Part shown: positions 25,314 to 34,080 of the stretch, one piece after another
Numbering within the stretch: position 1 is the stretch's first letter
How the letters are laid out: the number at the start of each line of letters is the position of its first letter
Assembly (NCBI RefSeq): GCF_016031635.1
Contig: NZ_JACEGD010000001.1
Location: 248,001-312,000 of the forward strand
From: Bradyrhizobium diversitatis
GTDB lineage: Bacteria; Pseudomonadota; Alphaproteobacteria; Rhizobiales; Xanthobacteraceae
DNA length: 64,000 nucleotides
Direction of reading: 5' to 3'
The notes under the pieces: model-generated
The model's input: only the letters and a program-made list of their open reading frames with translations
What the model was told of the DNA's origin: nothing
Databases searched by the model: none
Made by a program: the position numbers and the translations under genes

Positions 25314-26228
25314 TCACCCACCGCTGCGTGCCGCGCGTTGGCGCAGCAGCTTCGCGAACGCCTCCGCCGGCGGCGAGAGCACCAGCCCGCGTCGTTGATA
25401 TATATAGTAGCGGCGGCGGATTTCCGGAGCGCGCAGCTTGATGAAACGCACGTCGAAATTCGGCGCGAACAGCCGTCCGTAGTCGGGAACGGCCGCCAGG
25501 CCGGTGCCGACGCCCACCAACGCCAAAGCGGTGGTCAGATATTTGACCTCGACGGCGGTCTGCATGGAGAGCGAGCTATCGTGCGCATGCAGCAGGCTCT
25601 CCAGGTGCCGGTTGAACTCACTGGAATAGATGACCCAGCGCTCGTCGCGCAGTTTCTTCCATGAGACGGCGCGTTGCTGCGCCAGCGGGTGCTGCGCTGA
25701 GCAGACCACTCGGATCGGCACATCCATCAGGAATGTGCTGGTGACGTCCTCGCCGGTGGCGCGCTCTGGGCCAACGCCCAGTTCCGCCTCGCCCCGGCGC
25801 ACCGTGCTCACCACCTCGTCCGCCATCGCGTCGGTCACGCGCAGGCCGACATCCGGATGGGCTTGCTCGAACTCGCCCAGCACTGCGGCCACCCATGTGC
25901 ATGCCAGCATCTGCGGCGCCACCACGCGCAACAGGCCGGTGCGAAGGGAGCGAAGGTCCGAAGCGCCCTCTGCGATCTGTTGCACGTCATCCAGGATGCG
26001 GCGCGCCAGGGGGAGCAATTGCTGGCCGGCCGCCGTCAAGAACACGACCGCGCCGCGGTCGAACAGTTTCAGCCCGAGGGTCTCCTCGAGTTGCTGAACC
26101 AGCATGCTGACTGCCGACTGCGTCAGGTTGATCTGTCGCGCCGCCGCCGTGAAGCTGCCCGCTCGAGCGACCGCGGCAAAGGCGCGCATCTGGCGCAGGC
26201 TGAGAGTGGAGAGAATGGCGGGCCGCAT
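25314..26228 (-). CDS. LysR-type regulator of the oxidase/hydantoinase operon
   Basis: The frame opens at 26258, but the ATG at 26228 has GAGGA six bases upstream, and the earlier start would lie inside an operator, so I use 26228 (304 residues). The N-terminal winged helix is 'LSLRQMRAFAAVARAGSFTA' and 'QINLTQSAVSMLVQQLEETL', followed by an effector domain ('LLRVVAPQMLACTWVAAVLG', 'VGVGTGLAAVPDYGRLF'). It is divergent from the operon starting at 26329 and very probably activates it; a perfect T-N11-A inverted repeat lies between. Confidence 0.88.
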   Translation of the reverse strand: MRPAILSTLSLRQMRAFAAVARAGSFTAAARQINLTQSAVSMLVQQLEETLGLKLFDRGAVVFLTAAGQQLLPLARRILDDVQQIAEGASDLRSLRTGLLRVVAPQMLACTWVAAVLGEFEQAHPDVGLRVTDAMADEVVSTVRRGEAELGVGPERATGEDVTSTFLMDVPIRVVCSAQHPLAQQRAVSWKKLRDERWVIYSSEFNRHLESLLHAHDSSLSMQTAVEVKYLTTALALVGVGTGLAAVPDYGRLFAPNFDVRFIKLRAPEIRRRYYIYQRRGLVLSPPAEAFAKLLRQRAARSGG

Positions 26229-26253
26229 CACATATCCTCGCTCGAACGGATCC

Positions 26254-26274
26254 ATCATCAGGAAACCTGATGAT
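26254..26274. promoter_or_regulatory. LysR-type operator between the divergent genes
   Basis: Arms ATCATCAGG (26254-26262) and CCTGATGAT (26266-26274) are perfect inverted copies around AAA. Inside is TCAGGAAACCTGA, which fits the T-N11-A rule for LysR-type recognition sites. Confidence 0.7.
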
Positions 26275-26328
26275 CATATTAAAAGAATTGGCTTGTGTGA
26301 TGGGGGAATTATTTTTCAGAATTCCCGC

Positions 26329-27567
26329 ATGCACATTGTCGTCATAGGAACGGGAATCGTCGGCGCTTGCACTGCTGCGTGGCTGCAGCGCGACGGCCAC
26401 GCGGTGACCTTCGTCGACCCGCTGGACGCGGGCGAGGCCTGCTCCTTCGGCAATGCCGGCTCGCTCTCGCCCAGCGCCTGCCTGCCGGTCGGCATGCCAG
26501 GCATGTGGAAGAAGGTCCCGCGCTGGCTGCTGGACCCATTGGGACCGCTGACGGTGCGTTGGGCCTATGCCCCGCTCGTGGCGCCATGGCTGCTGCGGCT
26601 GCTGCGTCATTCATCACGCGAAGAGGTGACACGCATCGCCACCGCGTTACGTTCGCTGCTGGCGCCTATCTTCGACTGCTATGATCCGCTGCTCGTCCAT
26701 GCCGATGCCCGGGAGTTGGTGCGGCGTAGCGGTTGCCTGTACGTCTTTTCCTCTCGCGAGACAGCGGCGCAGTGGGCCTGGGGCATGAATCTGCGGCGAT
26801 CGCTGGGCGTGTGGATGCAGGACGTGGAGCAGGACGAGCTGGAAAGTCTCGAGCCGGACCTCAAGGGACGTTTTCGGTTCGGCATTCTGGCGCCCGATAA
26901 CGGCTCCACGTCCGATCCATCTGCCCTCGTCAAGGCGATCTACAATCGCTGCATCGGCGACGGCGCGCGTCACGTCCGCGACCGCGTCCGTGGTTTCGAG
27001 CGGCAGGGCCGGCGCGTCACGGCAGTGCTGTTGGAGCAGGGCGAGCCGCTGGCGGCGGACGGCGTGGTGGTGGCAGCCGGGGCCTGGTCGGGCGCATTGG
27101 CGACACAGCTCGACAGCCCGGTGATGCTGGAGACGCAGCGCGGTTACCACGTCACCGTGCAGAGCTCGAATCTGGCTCTGCGCCACACCGTGATGGCGGT
27201 GGAGCACAATCTGATGGTCAACCCGATGGCCATGGGTCTGCGGCTGGCCGGTACGGTGGAATTCGCCGGCTTGAAAGCGCCACCCAACATGGCGCGTGCC
27301 GATGCCCTGCTTCGTCAGGGACAGCAGTTATTCCCGCACCTGGACACATCGTCCTTCACGCGCTGGATGGGTCATCGTCCCTGTCTTCCCGACAGTCTTC
27401 CCGTGGTCGGTCCGGTCCGCGCGGCCGACAACGCCTGGCTCGCCTTCGGCCATGGCCATATGGGCATGTGCATGGGCGCGGCGACCGGCCGCGAGATTGC
27501 GCATCTGGTGGCCGGACGACCGACGCAGGTGGACCTGACGCCGTTTTCGCCGGAGCGCTTCCGTTGA
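26329..27567 (+). CDS. FAD-dependent D-amino-acid dehydrogenase-like oxidoreductase (DadA type)
   Basis: Start at ATG 26329; the open frame back to 26104 is antisense to lysR. The 412-residue protein begins with 'HIVVIGTGIVGACTAAWLQR' (FAD Rossmann, GxGxxG variant GTGIVG) and has 'FGNAGSLSPSACLPVGMP', the DadA/GlyOx hallmark after the first strand, and the C-terminal 'RPCLPDSLPVVGP' and 'GHGHMGMCMGAATGREIAHL'. The family deaminates or dehydrogenates D-amino acids or N-substituted amino acids, feeding electrons to the quinone pool. Its stop overlaps the TTG start of hyuA. Confidence 0.9.
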   Translation: MHIVVIGTGIVGACTAAWLQRDGHAVTFVDPLDAGEACSFGNAGSLSPSACLPVGMPGMWKKVPRWLLDPLGPLTVRWAYAPLVAPWLLRLLRHSSREEVTRIATALRSLLAPIFDCYDPLLVHADARELVRRSGCLYVFSSRETAAQWAWGMNLRRSLGVWMQDVEQDELESLEPDLKGRFRFGILAPDNGSTSDPSALVKAIYNRCIGDGARHVRDRVRGFERQGRRVTAVLLEQGEPLAADGVVVAAGAWSGALATQLDSPVMLETQRGYHVTVQSSNLALRHTVMAVEHNLMVNPMAMGLRLAGTVEFAGLKAPPNMARADALLRQGQQLFPHLDTSSFTRWMGHRPCLPDSLPVVGPVRAADNAWLAFGHGHMGMCMGAATGREIAHLVAGRPTQVDLTPFSPERFR

Positions 27568-29186
27568 ACGCGTCCTGGTCACTCGCCGTGGACATGGGTG
27601 GCACCTTCATCGATGCGGTGGCCTTGCGGAGCGACGGGCACGTTGCGTCGCTCAAACATCCGCGCGCCGGACGCCGGCTGGCGGAGCCGGTCGTCGAGGC
27701 ACTCGATCAGTTGTGCGCGCAGGCGGGCATCGGGGCAGACGACGTCGGCCGCGTCGTGCACGGCTCCACCGTCATCACCAATCTGCTGCTGGAGCTGAAC
27801 GAACCTCCGGTGGCCCTTGTCCTGACGCGCGGCATGCGCGACGTACCGGTCCTGGCGCGCCAGGATCGCAAGGAACTGTATGAGCCGGTGATCATGCCGG
27901 CCGTGCCCGAAGCAAAGCTGTTTCCGGAGCCGCTGCGTTTCGAGATCGGCGGGCGCATCGATGCCGAGGGGCGCGAGGTGGAGCCGCTCGACCTGTCGGC
28001 CGTGGACGCCATTGCGGATGCAGTGAGCGACGCCGGCGTGCGCGCGCTGGCGGTCGGTCTGTTGTTCTCGCACCGCAATCCGACCCATGAGCGCGCGCTG
28101 CGTGCGGCGCTGCATGCGCGCCTTCCGAGCTTGCACATTTCACTGTCCAGCGAAGTCGATCCGCAACCGCGGGAATTCGAACGCTGGCTGACTACGGCGC
28201 TGGACGCCTATGCCAAACCGCTGGCAGCGAGTTACCTGCACGCGCTGGCCGACGCATTGAAGGTACGTGGCTTGCCGCCGCTGCGCCTGATGCGATCGGC
28301 CGGCGGCACTGCGCCCTGGCATGATCTCGCCGAGCAGCCGATCGGCCTTGCCATGTCCGGTCCCTGCGCGGCGCTGCAGGGCGTGGCCGCCGGCCTCGCA
28401 GCCTCCGATCCCGCGATCGTTCTGGATATCGGAGGCACCAGCGCCGACATCAGCATTCTGCTCGACGGCAGGCCAACCTTTACCGATGCGCTGGAATGCG
28501 GCGGCTTGCCGATCCGTCAGCGCTGCGCGGATATCGCCTCCATCGGCATCGGGGGTGGCAGCGTGGTGTCGGTGCTGCCGGGTGGCGCGCTTCGCCTGGG
28601 GCCGCGCTCGCAAGGAGCCTGGCCAGGACCGGCCGCCTTTGGTCTCGGCGGTGACTTGCCGACGCTGAGCGATGCACTGTGCGTCCTGGACCGCTTGCCG
28701 CCCCGGCTGGCCGGCGGGATCGTGCTGGACCGCGCCGCCGCGGAGGCCGCGCTTGGCGGCGTGGCCGGCGCGCTCGGCTTGTCGGTGCTTCGAACCGCTG
28801 AAGCCGTCGTGGGCGCGGCCGCCGCCGGGATGGCGGAGGCGCTCAAGACCCACGCCTTTCAGCGCAAGCTGGATCCGGCGGATGCGGTGCTCGTCGCCAT
28901 CGGCGGCGGCGGCGCGCAGCATGCGGCCGAGATTGCCGAACTGGCCGGTATGCGCTGCGTGCTGGTGATGCCGCACGCCGGCGTGATGGCGGCGCTGGGC
29001 ATGCTCTACAGTCCGGACGAGGGCGACGTCAGCCTGGCGGCGAGCGAAAGCCCGTGGGATTCGCTGCCGCCGCAAGGCGAGGGGCCGCATTCTCTGTTCG
29101 CGCCGATGACAACCGTCTTTGTGCCGGCGGGCTGGTCGTGGCGGGTGACGCCGGACCAGGCGCTGGCGCTGGAGGCGAAGGCATGA
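27564..29186 (+). CDS. hyuA: Hydantoinase/oxoprolinase subunit A (compact form)
   Basis: The TTG at 27564 overlaps the preceding stop and has GGAG eight bases upstream. The later ATG would destroy the nucleotide-binding DMGGT at residue 10, so TTG is the better start. The 540-residue protein contains 'LAVDMGGTFIDAVALRSDGH', 'HGSTVITNLLLELN', 'LTTALDAYAKPLAASYLHAL', 'LMRSAGGTAPW', 'AMSGPCAAL', 'IVLDIGGTSADISIL' and 'GIGGGSVV'. It is shorter than most HyuA proteins (about 680-700), lacking the C-terminal extra domain. With HyuB it performs ATP-dependent ring opening of a hydantoin, 5-oxoproline or similar cyclic amide. Confidence 0.9.
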   Translation: MNASWSLAVDMGGTFIDAVALRSDGHVASLKHPRAGRRLAEPVVEALDQLCAQAGIGADDVGRVVHGSTVITNLLLELNEPPVALVLTRGMRDVPVLARQDRKELYEPVIMPAVPEAKLFPEPLRFEIGGRIDAEGREVEPLDLSAVDAIADAVSDAGVRALAVGLLFSHRNPTHERALRAALHARLPSLHISLSSEVDPQPREFERWLTTALDAYAKPLAASYLHALADALKVRGLPPLRLMRSAGGTAPWHDLAEQPIGLAMSGPCAALQGVAAGLAASDPAIVLDIGGTSADISILLDGRPTFTDALECGGLPIRQRCADIASIGIGGGSVVSVLPGGALRLGPRSQGAWPGPAAFGLGGDLPTLSDALCVLDRLPPRLAGGIVLDRAAAEAALGGVAGALGLSVLRTAEAVVGAAAAGMAEALKTHAFQRKLDPADAVLVAIGGGGAQHAAEIAELAGMRCVLVMPHAGVMAALGMLYSPDEGDVSLAASESPWDSLPPQGEGPHSLFAPMTTVFVPAGWSWRVTPDQALALEAKA

Positions 29187-30823
29187 TGCCGCGCGCGCAC
29201 GACGTCCCGCCTGATCCGGTCATCGCCCTGCGCATGGAGCCGCTGCGTCTGGCGCTGCAAGGCACGGCCGACCGCATGCAGCATGGCATGATGCGCGCCG
29301 CCGTGTCGTCCATCGCCCGCGAGAGCGGCGACTGTGCCGCGGCGCTGTTCCTGCCGGACGGACGCTTGCTCGCCCAGGCGCGCTCGCTGCCGTTGTTGCT
29401 GGGCTCGCTGATTCCGGCCGTTGCCGGTGTGCTCGCACGCTTTCCGCTCGCAACGATGTCCGAGGGCGACGCCTATCTGCTCAACGACCCCTGGTCCGGC
29501 GGCACGCATCTGCCGGACCTGGCTCTGGTCCATCCGGTCTTCCACGATGGCGAGGTGATCGCCTTCGCCGCCGCCAATTTGCACCATCAGGATGTCGGGG
29601 GCATGGCCGCCGGCTCCATTCCGCCTGATGCAACCGAAGTGTACCAGGAAGGCCTGCGCCTGCCGCCGGTGCGCTGGCGCAGCGCCGAAGGCGTGCAGCC
29701 CGATATCGACGCCATCCTGGCCGCCAACTCCCGCACGCCTGACAACCTGCGCGGCGACCTGGAAGCGCAGTGGACCGCGCTGACGCAAGGCGCGCGCGAA
29801 CTGAAGCAGATCGCGCGTCACACCGGACCTCGTTTTGCCGACGTCTGCGATGCCCTGATTGCGCAGACCGAATGCATGACCCGCGCCGCCCTTGCGGCCG
29901 CGCCCGACGGCGAATGGACCTGGCGTGATCAACTCGACGGCGACGGCATCGACACCGCCCCGGTTTCCATCGCGGTGAGCTTGCGCAAGCAGGGTGACAC
30001 ACTGGTCATCGACTTCGAGGGGACCGCGCCGCAGGTGAGGGGGCCGCTCAATGCATCGCCGGCGGCGATGCTGTCGGCGGCTCTGTTCTTCATGCGGACG
30101 CTGGCACCGGATGCACCCAATAACGCCGGTTGCCTTGCGCCACTGACGCTGAAGCTGCCACCCCCCGGCAGCCTGGTCAATCCGGCGCTGCCGGCGGCGG
30201 TCAATGCGCGCACGGCGACCGTGAAGCTGGCGTGCAACGCGATTCTCGGAGCCTGGTCACAGTCGGCAGGCGGGATGGGCGTGGCGCCGCACGCCGGGGT
30301 AGCCACCGTCCTCGCGCTCAGCGGCACGCGGGCGGACGGGCGGCGCTGGATGTTCACCGAGATCATTGCCAGCGGCGCCGGCGCCAGCGTCCACGCGCCC
30401 GGCCGCGCCGGTGTCTCCACCGACGTCGGCAATGCGCGCAATACCCCCGTGGAGGTGATCGAGACCGAAGCGCCGCTGAGGGTGGAATGCTACGAGATCC
30501 GCCGCGGCAGCGGCGGCGGCGGTCTGCAATGTGGCGGCGACGGCGTGCGGCGCGCCTATCGGCTGCTCGAAGGCCAGGGGTGGATCGCCTATCGCGGCGA
30601 GCGCCATGTCGGCCGTGCGCGCGGTGCTCGAGGCGGCGGGGCCGGCGCAACGTCGATGGCCCGGGTCTTGCGTGTGGACGGAGCGATCGAGCTCTTGCCT
30701 GCGCGCGCCCGCATCGCGTGGTCCGCCGGCGACCTGCTGATCATTGAAACCGCTGGCGGCGGCGGCTGGGGTCGTCTCGCTCCAATTGAATCCGCCAATC
30801 CACCCGCAAGGAGTTGCCCATGA
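29183..30823 (+). CDS. hyuB: Hydantoinase/oxoprolinase subunit B
   Basis: The ATG overlaps the hyuA stop (ATGATG-TGA arrangement). The 546-residue protein has HyuB landmarks: 'DGRLLAQARSLPLLLGSLIP', 'YLLNDPWSGGTHLPDLALVH', 'GEVIAFAAANLHHQDVGGM', 'RTPDNLRGDLEAQWTAL', 'VIDFEGTAPQVRGPLNA', 'MFTEIIASGAGASVHAPGRA' and 'RNTPVEVIETEAPLRVECYE', ending 'DLLIIETAGGGGWG'. It is the partner of HyuA in ATP-dependent amide hydrolysis. The gene overlaps the following binding-protein gene by four bases. Confidence 0.92.
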   Translation: MMPRAHDVPPDPVIALRMEPLRLALQGTADRMQHGMMRAAVSSIARESGDCAAALFLPDGRLLAQARSLPLLLGSLIPAVAGVLARFPLATMSEGDAYLLNDPWSGGTHLPDLALVHPVFHDGEVIAFAAANLHHQDVGGMAAGSIPPDATEVYQEGLRLPPVRWRSAEGVQPDIDAILAANSRTPDNLRGDLEAQWTALTQGARELKQIARHTGPRFADVCDALIAQTECMTRAALAAAPDGEWTWRDQLDGDGIDTAPVSIAVSLRKQGDTLVIDFEGTAPQVRGPLNASPAAMLSAALFFMRTLAPDAPNNAGCLAPLTLKLPPPGSLVNPALPAAVNARTATVKLACNAILGAWSQSAGGMGVAPHAGVATVLALSGTRADGRRWMFTEIIASGAGASVHAPGRAGVSTDVGNARNTPVEVIETEAPLRVECYEIRRGSGGGGLQCGGDGVRRAYRLLEGQGWIAYRGERHVGRARGARGGGAGATSMARVLRVDGAIELLPARARIAWSAGDLLIIETAGGGGWGRLAPIESANPPARSCP

Positions 30824-31806
30824 TCCGTTTCCCGATGTCGCGCTGTGCGACGCTGGCGTTGGCCAGCTTCGCGATGCTCATGCCTGCACTGGCCAATGCG
30901 CAATCAACCTACCCGAACAAGCCGATCCACATCGTGGTGCCGTTCGCGCCTGGCGGCAGCACCGACGTGCTGGCGCGGCGTGTGGGAGAAAAACTCGCCG
31001 CGGCGTGGGGACAGCCGGTGGTGGTCGACAACCGCCCCGGCGCCGGCGGCGCCCTGGGCGCCGACTTCGTGGCCAAATCCGCACCCGACGGCTACAACCT
31101 GTTGGCGGGGGTGACCGGCAGCAACGCCATCGCGCAGGCGCTGTATCCGAAGTTGCCCTATAACGTGATCAACGACTTCGCACCCGTGTCGATGATGGTG
31201 AACTCGCCGCTGGTGCTGGCCGTCAATCCCGACGTCAAGGCGAACACGCCGGCCGAGTTTCTCGCCCTGGCCAAGTCGAAACCGGGCGAGCTGAGTTACG
31301 GCTCGGCCGGCAACGGCACGTCGATGCATCTCACCGGCGAGATGTACAAGCAGGCGACCGATGTTTCGATGGTGCACGTTCCCTATCGCGGAAGCGCGGC
31401 CATGCTCACCGATCTCATGGGCGGTCAAATCCAGGTCACGTTCGGCGACGTCCTGGTGCTGATGCCGCAGATCCAGGCCGGAAAGATTCGCGCGCTGGCC
31501 GTCACCTCGAAAATCAGGCACCCCCTGCTGCCGGACGTGCCGACGCTGGATGAATCGGGACTGAAGGGTTTCGAGGCGCTGTCATGGCAAGGCCTGTTTG
31601 CGCCGGTCGGCACGCCGCCCGAGGTGGTCGAGAAGCTGAGCGCGGAAGTGAACAAGGCCATGCAGTCTCCCGACATCAAGGATTACTTTGCGGCGCAGGG
31701 CTTCATCGTCCAGGGCTCGACCCCTGAGGCCTTCAGGGCCTTTGTCGCGAGCGAGGTGCAGAAGTGGACGCCGATCGTGAAGAATTCGGGTGCCCAGGTG
31801 AATTGA
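30820..31806 (+). CDS. Bug/TctC-family periplasmic solute-binding protein (orphan)
   Basis: ATG 30820 follows AAGGAG and overlaps the hyuB stop (ATGA). The 328-residue protein has a Sec signal ending ANAQS and the family patterns 'YPNKPIHIVVPFAPGGSTDV', 'WGQPVVVDNRPGAGGALGAD', 'AKSAPDGYNLL', 'SYGSAGNGTSMHLTGEMYK' and 'VHVPYRGSAAMLTDLMGGQI'. These receptors normally feed tripartite tricarboxylate transporters, but no membrane subunits are here, as is common for Bug proteins. It presumably binds the cyclic amide or amino-acid derivative used by this operon, and may also signal its presence. Confidence 0.9.
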   Translation: MIRFPMSRCATLALASFAMLMPALANAQSTYPNKPIHIVVPFAPGGSTDVLARRVGEKLAAAWGQPVVVDNRPGAGGALGADFVAKSAPDGYNLLAGVTGSNAIAQALYPKLPYNVINDFAPVSMMVNSPLVLAVNPDVKANTPAEFLALAKSKPGELSYGSAGNGTSMHLTGEMYKQATDVSMVHVPYRGSAAMLTDLMGGQIQVTFGDVLVLMPQIQAGKIRALAVTSKIRHPLLPDVPTLDESGLKGFEALSWQGLFAPVGTPPEVVEKLSAEVNKAMQSPDIKDYFAAQGFIVQGSTPEAFRAFVASEVQKWTPIVKNSGAQVN

Positions 31807-32144
31807 GCTGGCGCCGCCGGCGCGGTGCCAATTGGAATTCGCCCGCGGCAAAGGACTTTCGACCTTGTCCCTTCGCTTGCTGAGGTCGGTGCAATGGGTC
31901 GTCCGGTGGCATCAGCCTGCGGGGCGCACCATTGCCTCGCGGGAATGCCGTCGGGCAAGGAGAACGGAGGGTCGCTCGGCTCACTCGCGAATAGCAATCC
32001 GCAATGCACCGCAGCTTTAGACTGAGGGTCGGACGCCCGACGACTGATGGCCGGCACGGTCCTACCCCTCCGCCGCGAGGGGCGCGTGGTGCCGTGGATC
32101 TGGCACGTGCGGTTCTGAGATTGCGACATCATCCCAATGCGGGC
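31807..32144. other. Intergenic stretch, no gene seen
   Basis: The stretch holds no convincing gene or hairpin. It ends at the duplicated promoter element annotated separately. Confidence 0.4.
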
Positions 32145-32191
32145 GATTGGCGATTGTCTTGGCCGGTCTGTCCAGAGGCTTGGGCTATGCG
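32145..32191 (+). promoter_or_regulatory. Duplicated 47-bp promoter element, copy 1 (cupin)
   Basis: Thirty-eight of 47 bases are identical to 33896-33942. Both begin GATTGGCGAT, share the central inverted repeat TCTG-TC-CAGA and end GGCTATGCG, which looks like a -10 region. Copy 1 lies 58 bp before the cupin start, copy 2 upstream of the monooxygenase, so a common regulator is likely. Confidence 0.6.
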
Positions 32192-32249
32192 CGATGCTCC
32201 GGAGCGACGAAGTATGAACCGACGCCCACTCGAGCCTCGGAGACCGACA

Positions 32250-32684
32250 ATGGAAGCTGGCATCGCAACCACATTCGAGCAGACTGATTTCGCGGGGATC
32301 AGCACCAGGATCATCAATTCCAGCACAAGCCCGTTCACGATTCTGGACATGACGATCAAGCCAGGCTTCGGCGCACCGGCTCATATTTCCGCATCCGAGG
32401 ATAAGCTGTTCGTCGTTCTCGAGGGAACGCTGAAATATCTCATCGGCGACCAGACCGAGGTCGTGGAGCCCGGGGCACGCGTGCAGGTTCCGAAAGGCAT
32501 GATTCATGGGTTCACGAATGTCGGCTCCCGTGATGCGCGCCACATCTTGATCTCGACACCGCGAAAGCACGAGGAATTCTTTCGCGATCTCCGCGACATC
32601 CCCGAACCACGGGAGCAGAATATGAATCTCCTGCCCGGTATCGCCCAACGGCACGATCAAATGATCGTCGGACCCTTGCCATAG
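32250..32684 (+). CDS. Small cupin-domain protein
   Basis: ATG 32250 is preceded by CGGAGA at six bases; the open frame to 32004 looks non-coding. The 144-residue protein has the two cupin motifs: 'GFGAPAHISASEDKLFVVLE' with a poor metal-binding set (HxS...E instead of HxH...E), and 'GARVQVPKGMIHGFTNVG'. Single-domain cupins of this kind act as oxygenase-like, isomerase or ligand-sensing proteins. The promoter element upstream is shared with the luciferase-like monooxygenase, suggesting a linked role; function unknown. Confidence 0.75.
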   Translation: MEAGIATTFEQTDFAGISTRIINSSTSPFTILDMTIKPGFGAPAHISASEDKLFVVLEGTLKYLIGDQTEVVEPGARVQVPKGMIHGFTNVGSRDARHILISTPRKHEEFFRDLRDIPEPREQNMNLLPGIAQRHDQMIVGPLP

Positions 32685-32866
32685 CGTGCGCGCCTTGCGG
32701 CACCCGGGTTCTGAAGGGCCATGTCGACCCGCAAATCGAGCGAGGAGACGGGTCGAAGGAGGTCCCCGATCCCCGGATGTCTCATCCCTGACCGTGACCA
32801 ACCCATCTTCCTGCGGGCGTTCGTAAAAACGAGGATGTGAAGAAGGGGACAGCGCCCGATATCGTA

Positions 32867-33000
32867 CTATCGCGCGATAGATGCGGACTCTCAAACACTC
32901 CCGATCCCGCCCATCCATACTTGGGGATGGTCGCCGGAGCGCTCATCGCTGGCTTCCGGAGGCGGCACGCCATTTCGCCCGTGATCCTATCAAGGATCAC
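32867..33000. promoter_or_regulatory. Two perfect inverted repeats upstream of lysR
   Basis: CTATCGCGCGATAG (32867-32880) is a perfect 14-bp palindrome. GTGATCCT and AGGATCAC (32981-32988 and 32993-33000) form a perfect 8-bp-armed repeat ending 20 bp before the LysR start. Either could be an operator for autoregulation; the second could also be a small hairpin. Confidence 0.45.
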
Positions 33001-33020
33001 GGCTCGCTGAGGGCGCGCTG

Positions 33021-33890
33021 ATGGATCTCAACGCGCTCAAGACATTCATTGAAGTTGTTCGCGCGGGCAGCTTCTCCGGAGCCGCACGCCGGACAGGGAT
33101 GCCGCGGTCTTCCGTGAGCCTGCGCATTCGCAATCTCGAGAGCTCGCTGGGCGTTCGCCTCTTCAAACGGTCGACACGCGCCTTCGCTCTGACCGCCGAA
33201 GGGCAGGATCTGTATCAGCGATCGGAGGGCGCCCTGGCGTCCCTGGCCGATACACTCGCCGATCTGAAGCAGGTCGGACCATCTCATGCAGGCGAGATCC
33301 GCATGACGCTGCCTGCGGACTTTCCAGCAAAGATCGTTGCCCCGGCTATCTCGGAATTCTGCGCGGCATATCCGAAGGTGCGGGTCAATGTGGTTCCGAC
33401 CAACGCGGTGCTCGACCTCGTCTCCGAGAATGTCGATGTCGCACTGCGGATCGGTGCCGCCAATCCCCAGGACGCCGTCGTGCGGGGGGCGCTCGACATG
33501 GAACTGGGCTTTTATGCGAGCGCCGATTATATGCGCCGTCACGGTGCTCCGGCGAGCATCGCCAGGGCAACGCGGCTGATCGGTCCACAGCAGCCGGAAC
33601 TGCGCCGCCTTTTCGAACAGTGCCTCGATGGCGGGGTCCTGCCTCAGTTCCACGTTACGGTCGACAGTTTCACGTTCATCCGCGAACTGGTGCTGCTCGG
33701 TCAGGGCATCGGCCTCCTGCCCGGGTCGCTATGCAGAACGGCGTTGGCGTCCGGCGCTCTCGTGAAGGCCTTCCCCGTTTCGGCTTCGGTCAGACTCCAA
33801 CTCACCTATCCCTCGCGCGCCGACATCTCCTCGAAGGTGAAGGTGTTCGCAGAGATACTTGCCCGTCATCTGAAAGCGGCCGTCGCCTGA
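33021..33890 (+). CDS. LysR-family regulator
   Basis: The 289-residue protein has the winged helix 'LNALKTFIEVVRAGSFSGAA' and 'GMPRSSVSLRIRNLESSLGV', then the linker and an effector domain ('GEIRMTLPADFPAKIVAPAI', 'VDVALRIGAANPQDAVVRGA', 'LVLLGQGIGLLPGSL'). It is of the CrgA/PecT-like (effector domain with LRIG) subgroup, often local regulators of oxidoreductase genes. It sits exactly between the two copies of the duplicated element, and is the natural candidate for binding them. Confidence 0.88.
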   Translation: MDLNALKTFIEVVRAGSFSGAARRTGMPRSSVSLRIRNLESSLGVRLFKRSTRAFALTAEGQDLYQRSEGALASLADTLADLKQVGPSHAGEIRMTLPADFPAKIVAPAISEFCAAYPKVRVNVVPTNAVLDLVSENVDVALRIGAANPQDAVVRGALDMELGFYASADYMRRHGAPASIARATRLIGPQQPELRRLFEQCLDGGVLPQFHVTVDSFTFIRELVLLGQGIGLLPGSLCRTALASGALVKAFPVSASVRLQLTYPSRADISSKVKVFAEILARHLKAAVA

Positions 33891-33895
33891 GCGCC

Positions 33896-33942
33896 GATTG
33901 GCGATCTTGCTGGCCGTTCTGTCCAGAAGCGCAGGCTATGCG
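33896..33942 (+). promoter_or_regulatory. Duplicated 47-bp promoter element, copy 2 (monooxygenase)
   Basis: Begins five bases after the LysR stop and matches 32145-32191 at 38 of 47 positions, again with TCTG-TC-CAGA at its centre and GGCTATGCG at its end. The monooxygenase start is about 138 bp downstream, leaving an untranslated leader. Confidence 0.6.
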
Positions 33943-34080
33943 CTGCGCGTCTTTACGACAGAATATCGGCTGAGCACCCGGGCCCTGGAGATCGCGGCCA
34001 GTGAAGGCGTCGTCACGACGCCGCTTCATTGGCAGCCCCATGGCCGAAGGATCGGGCCGGACAACACAAAGGGATTCATG

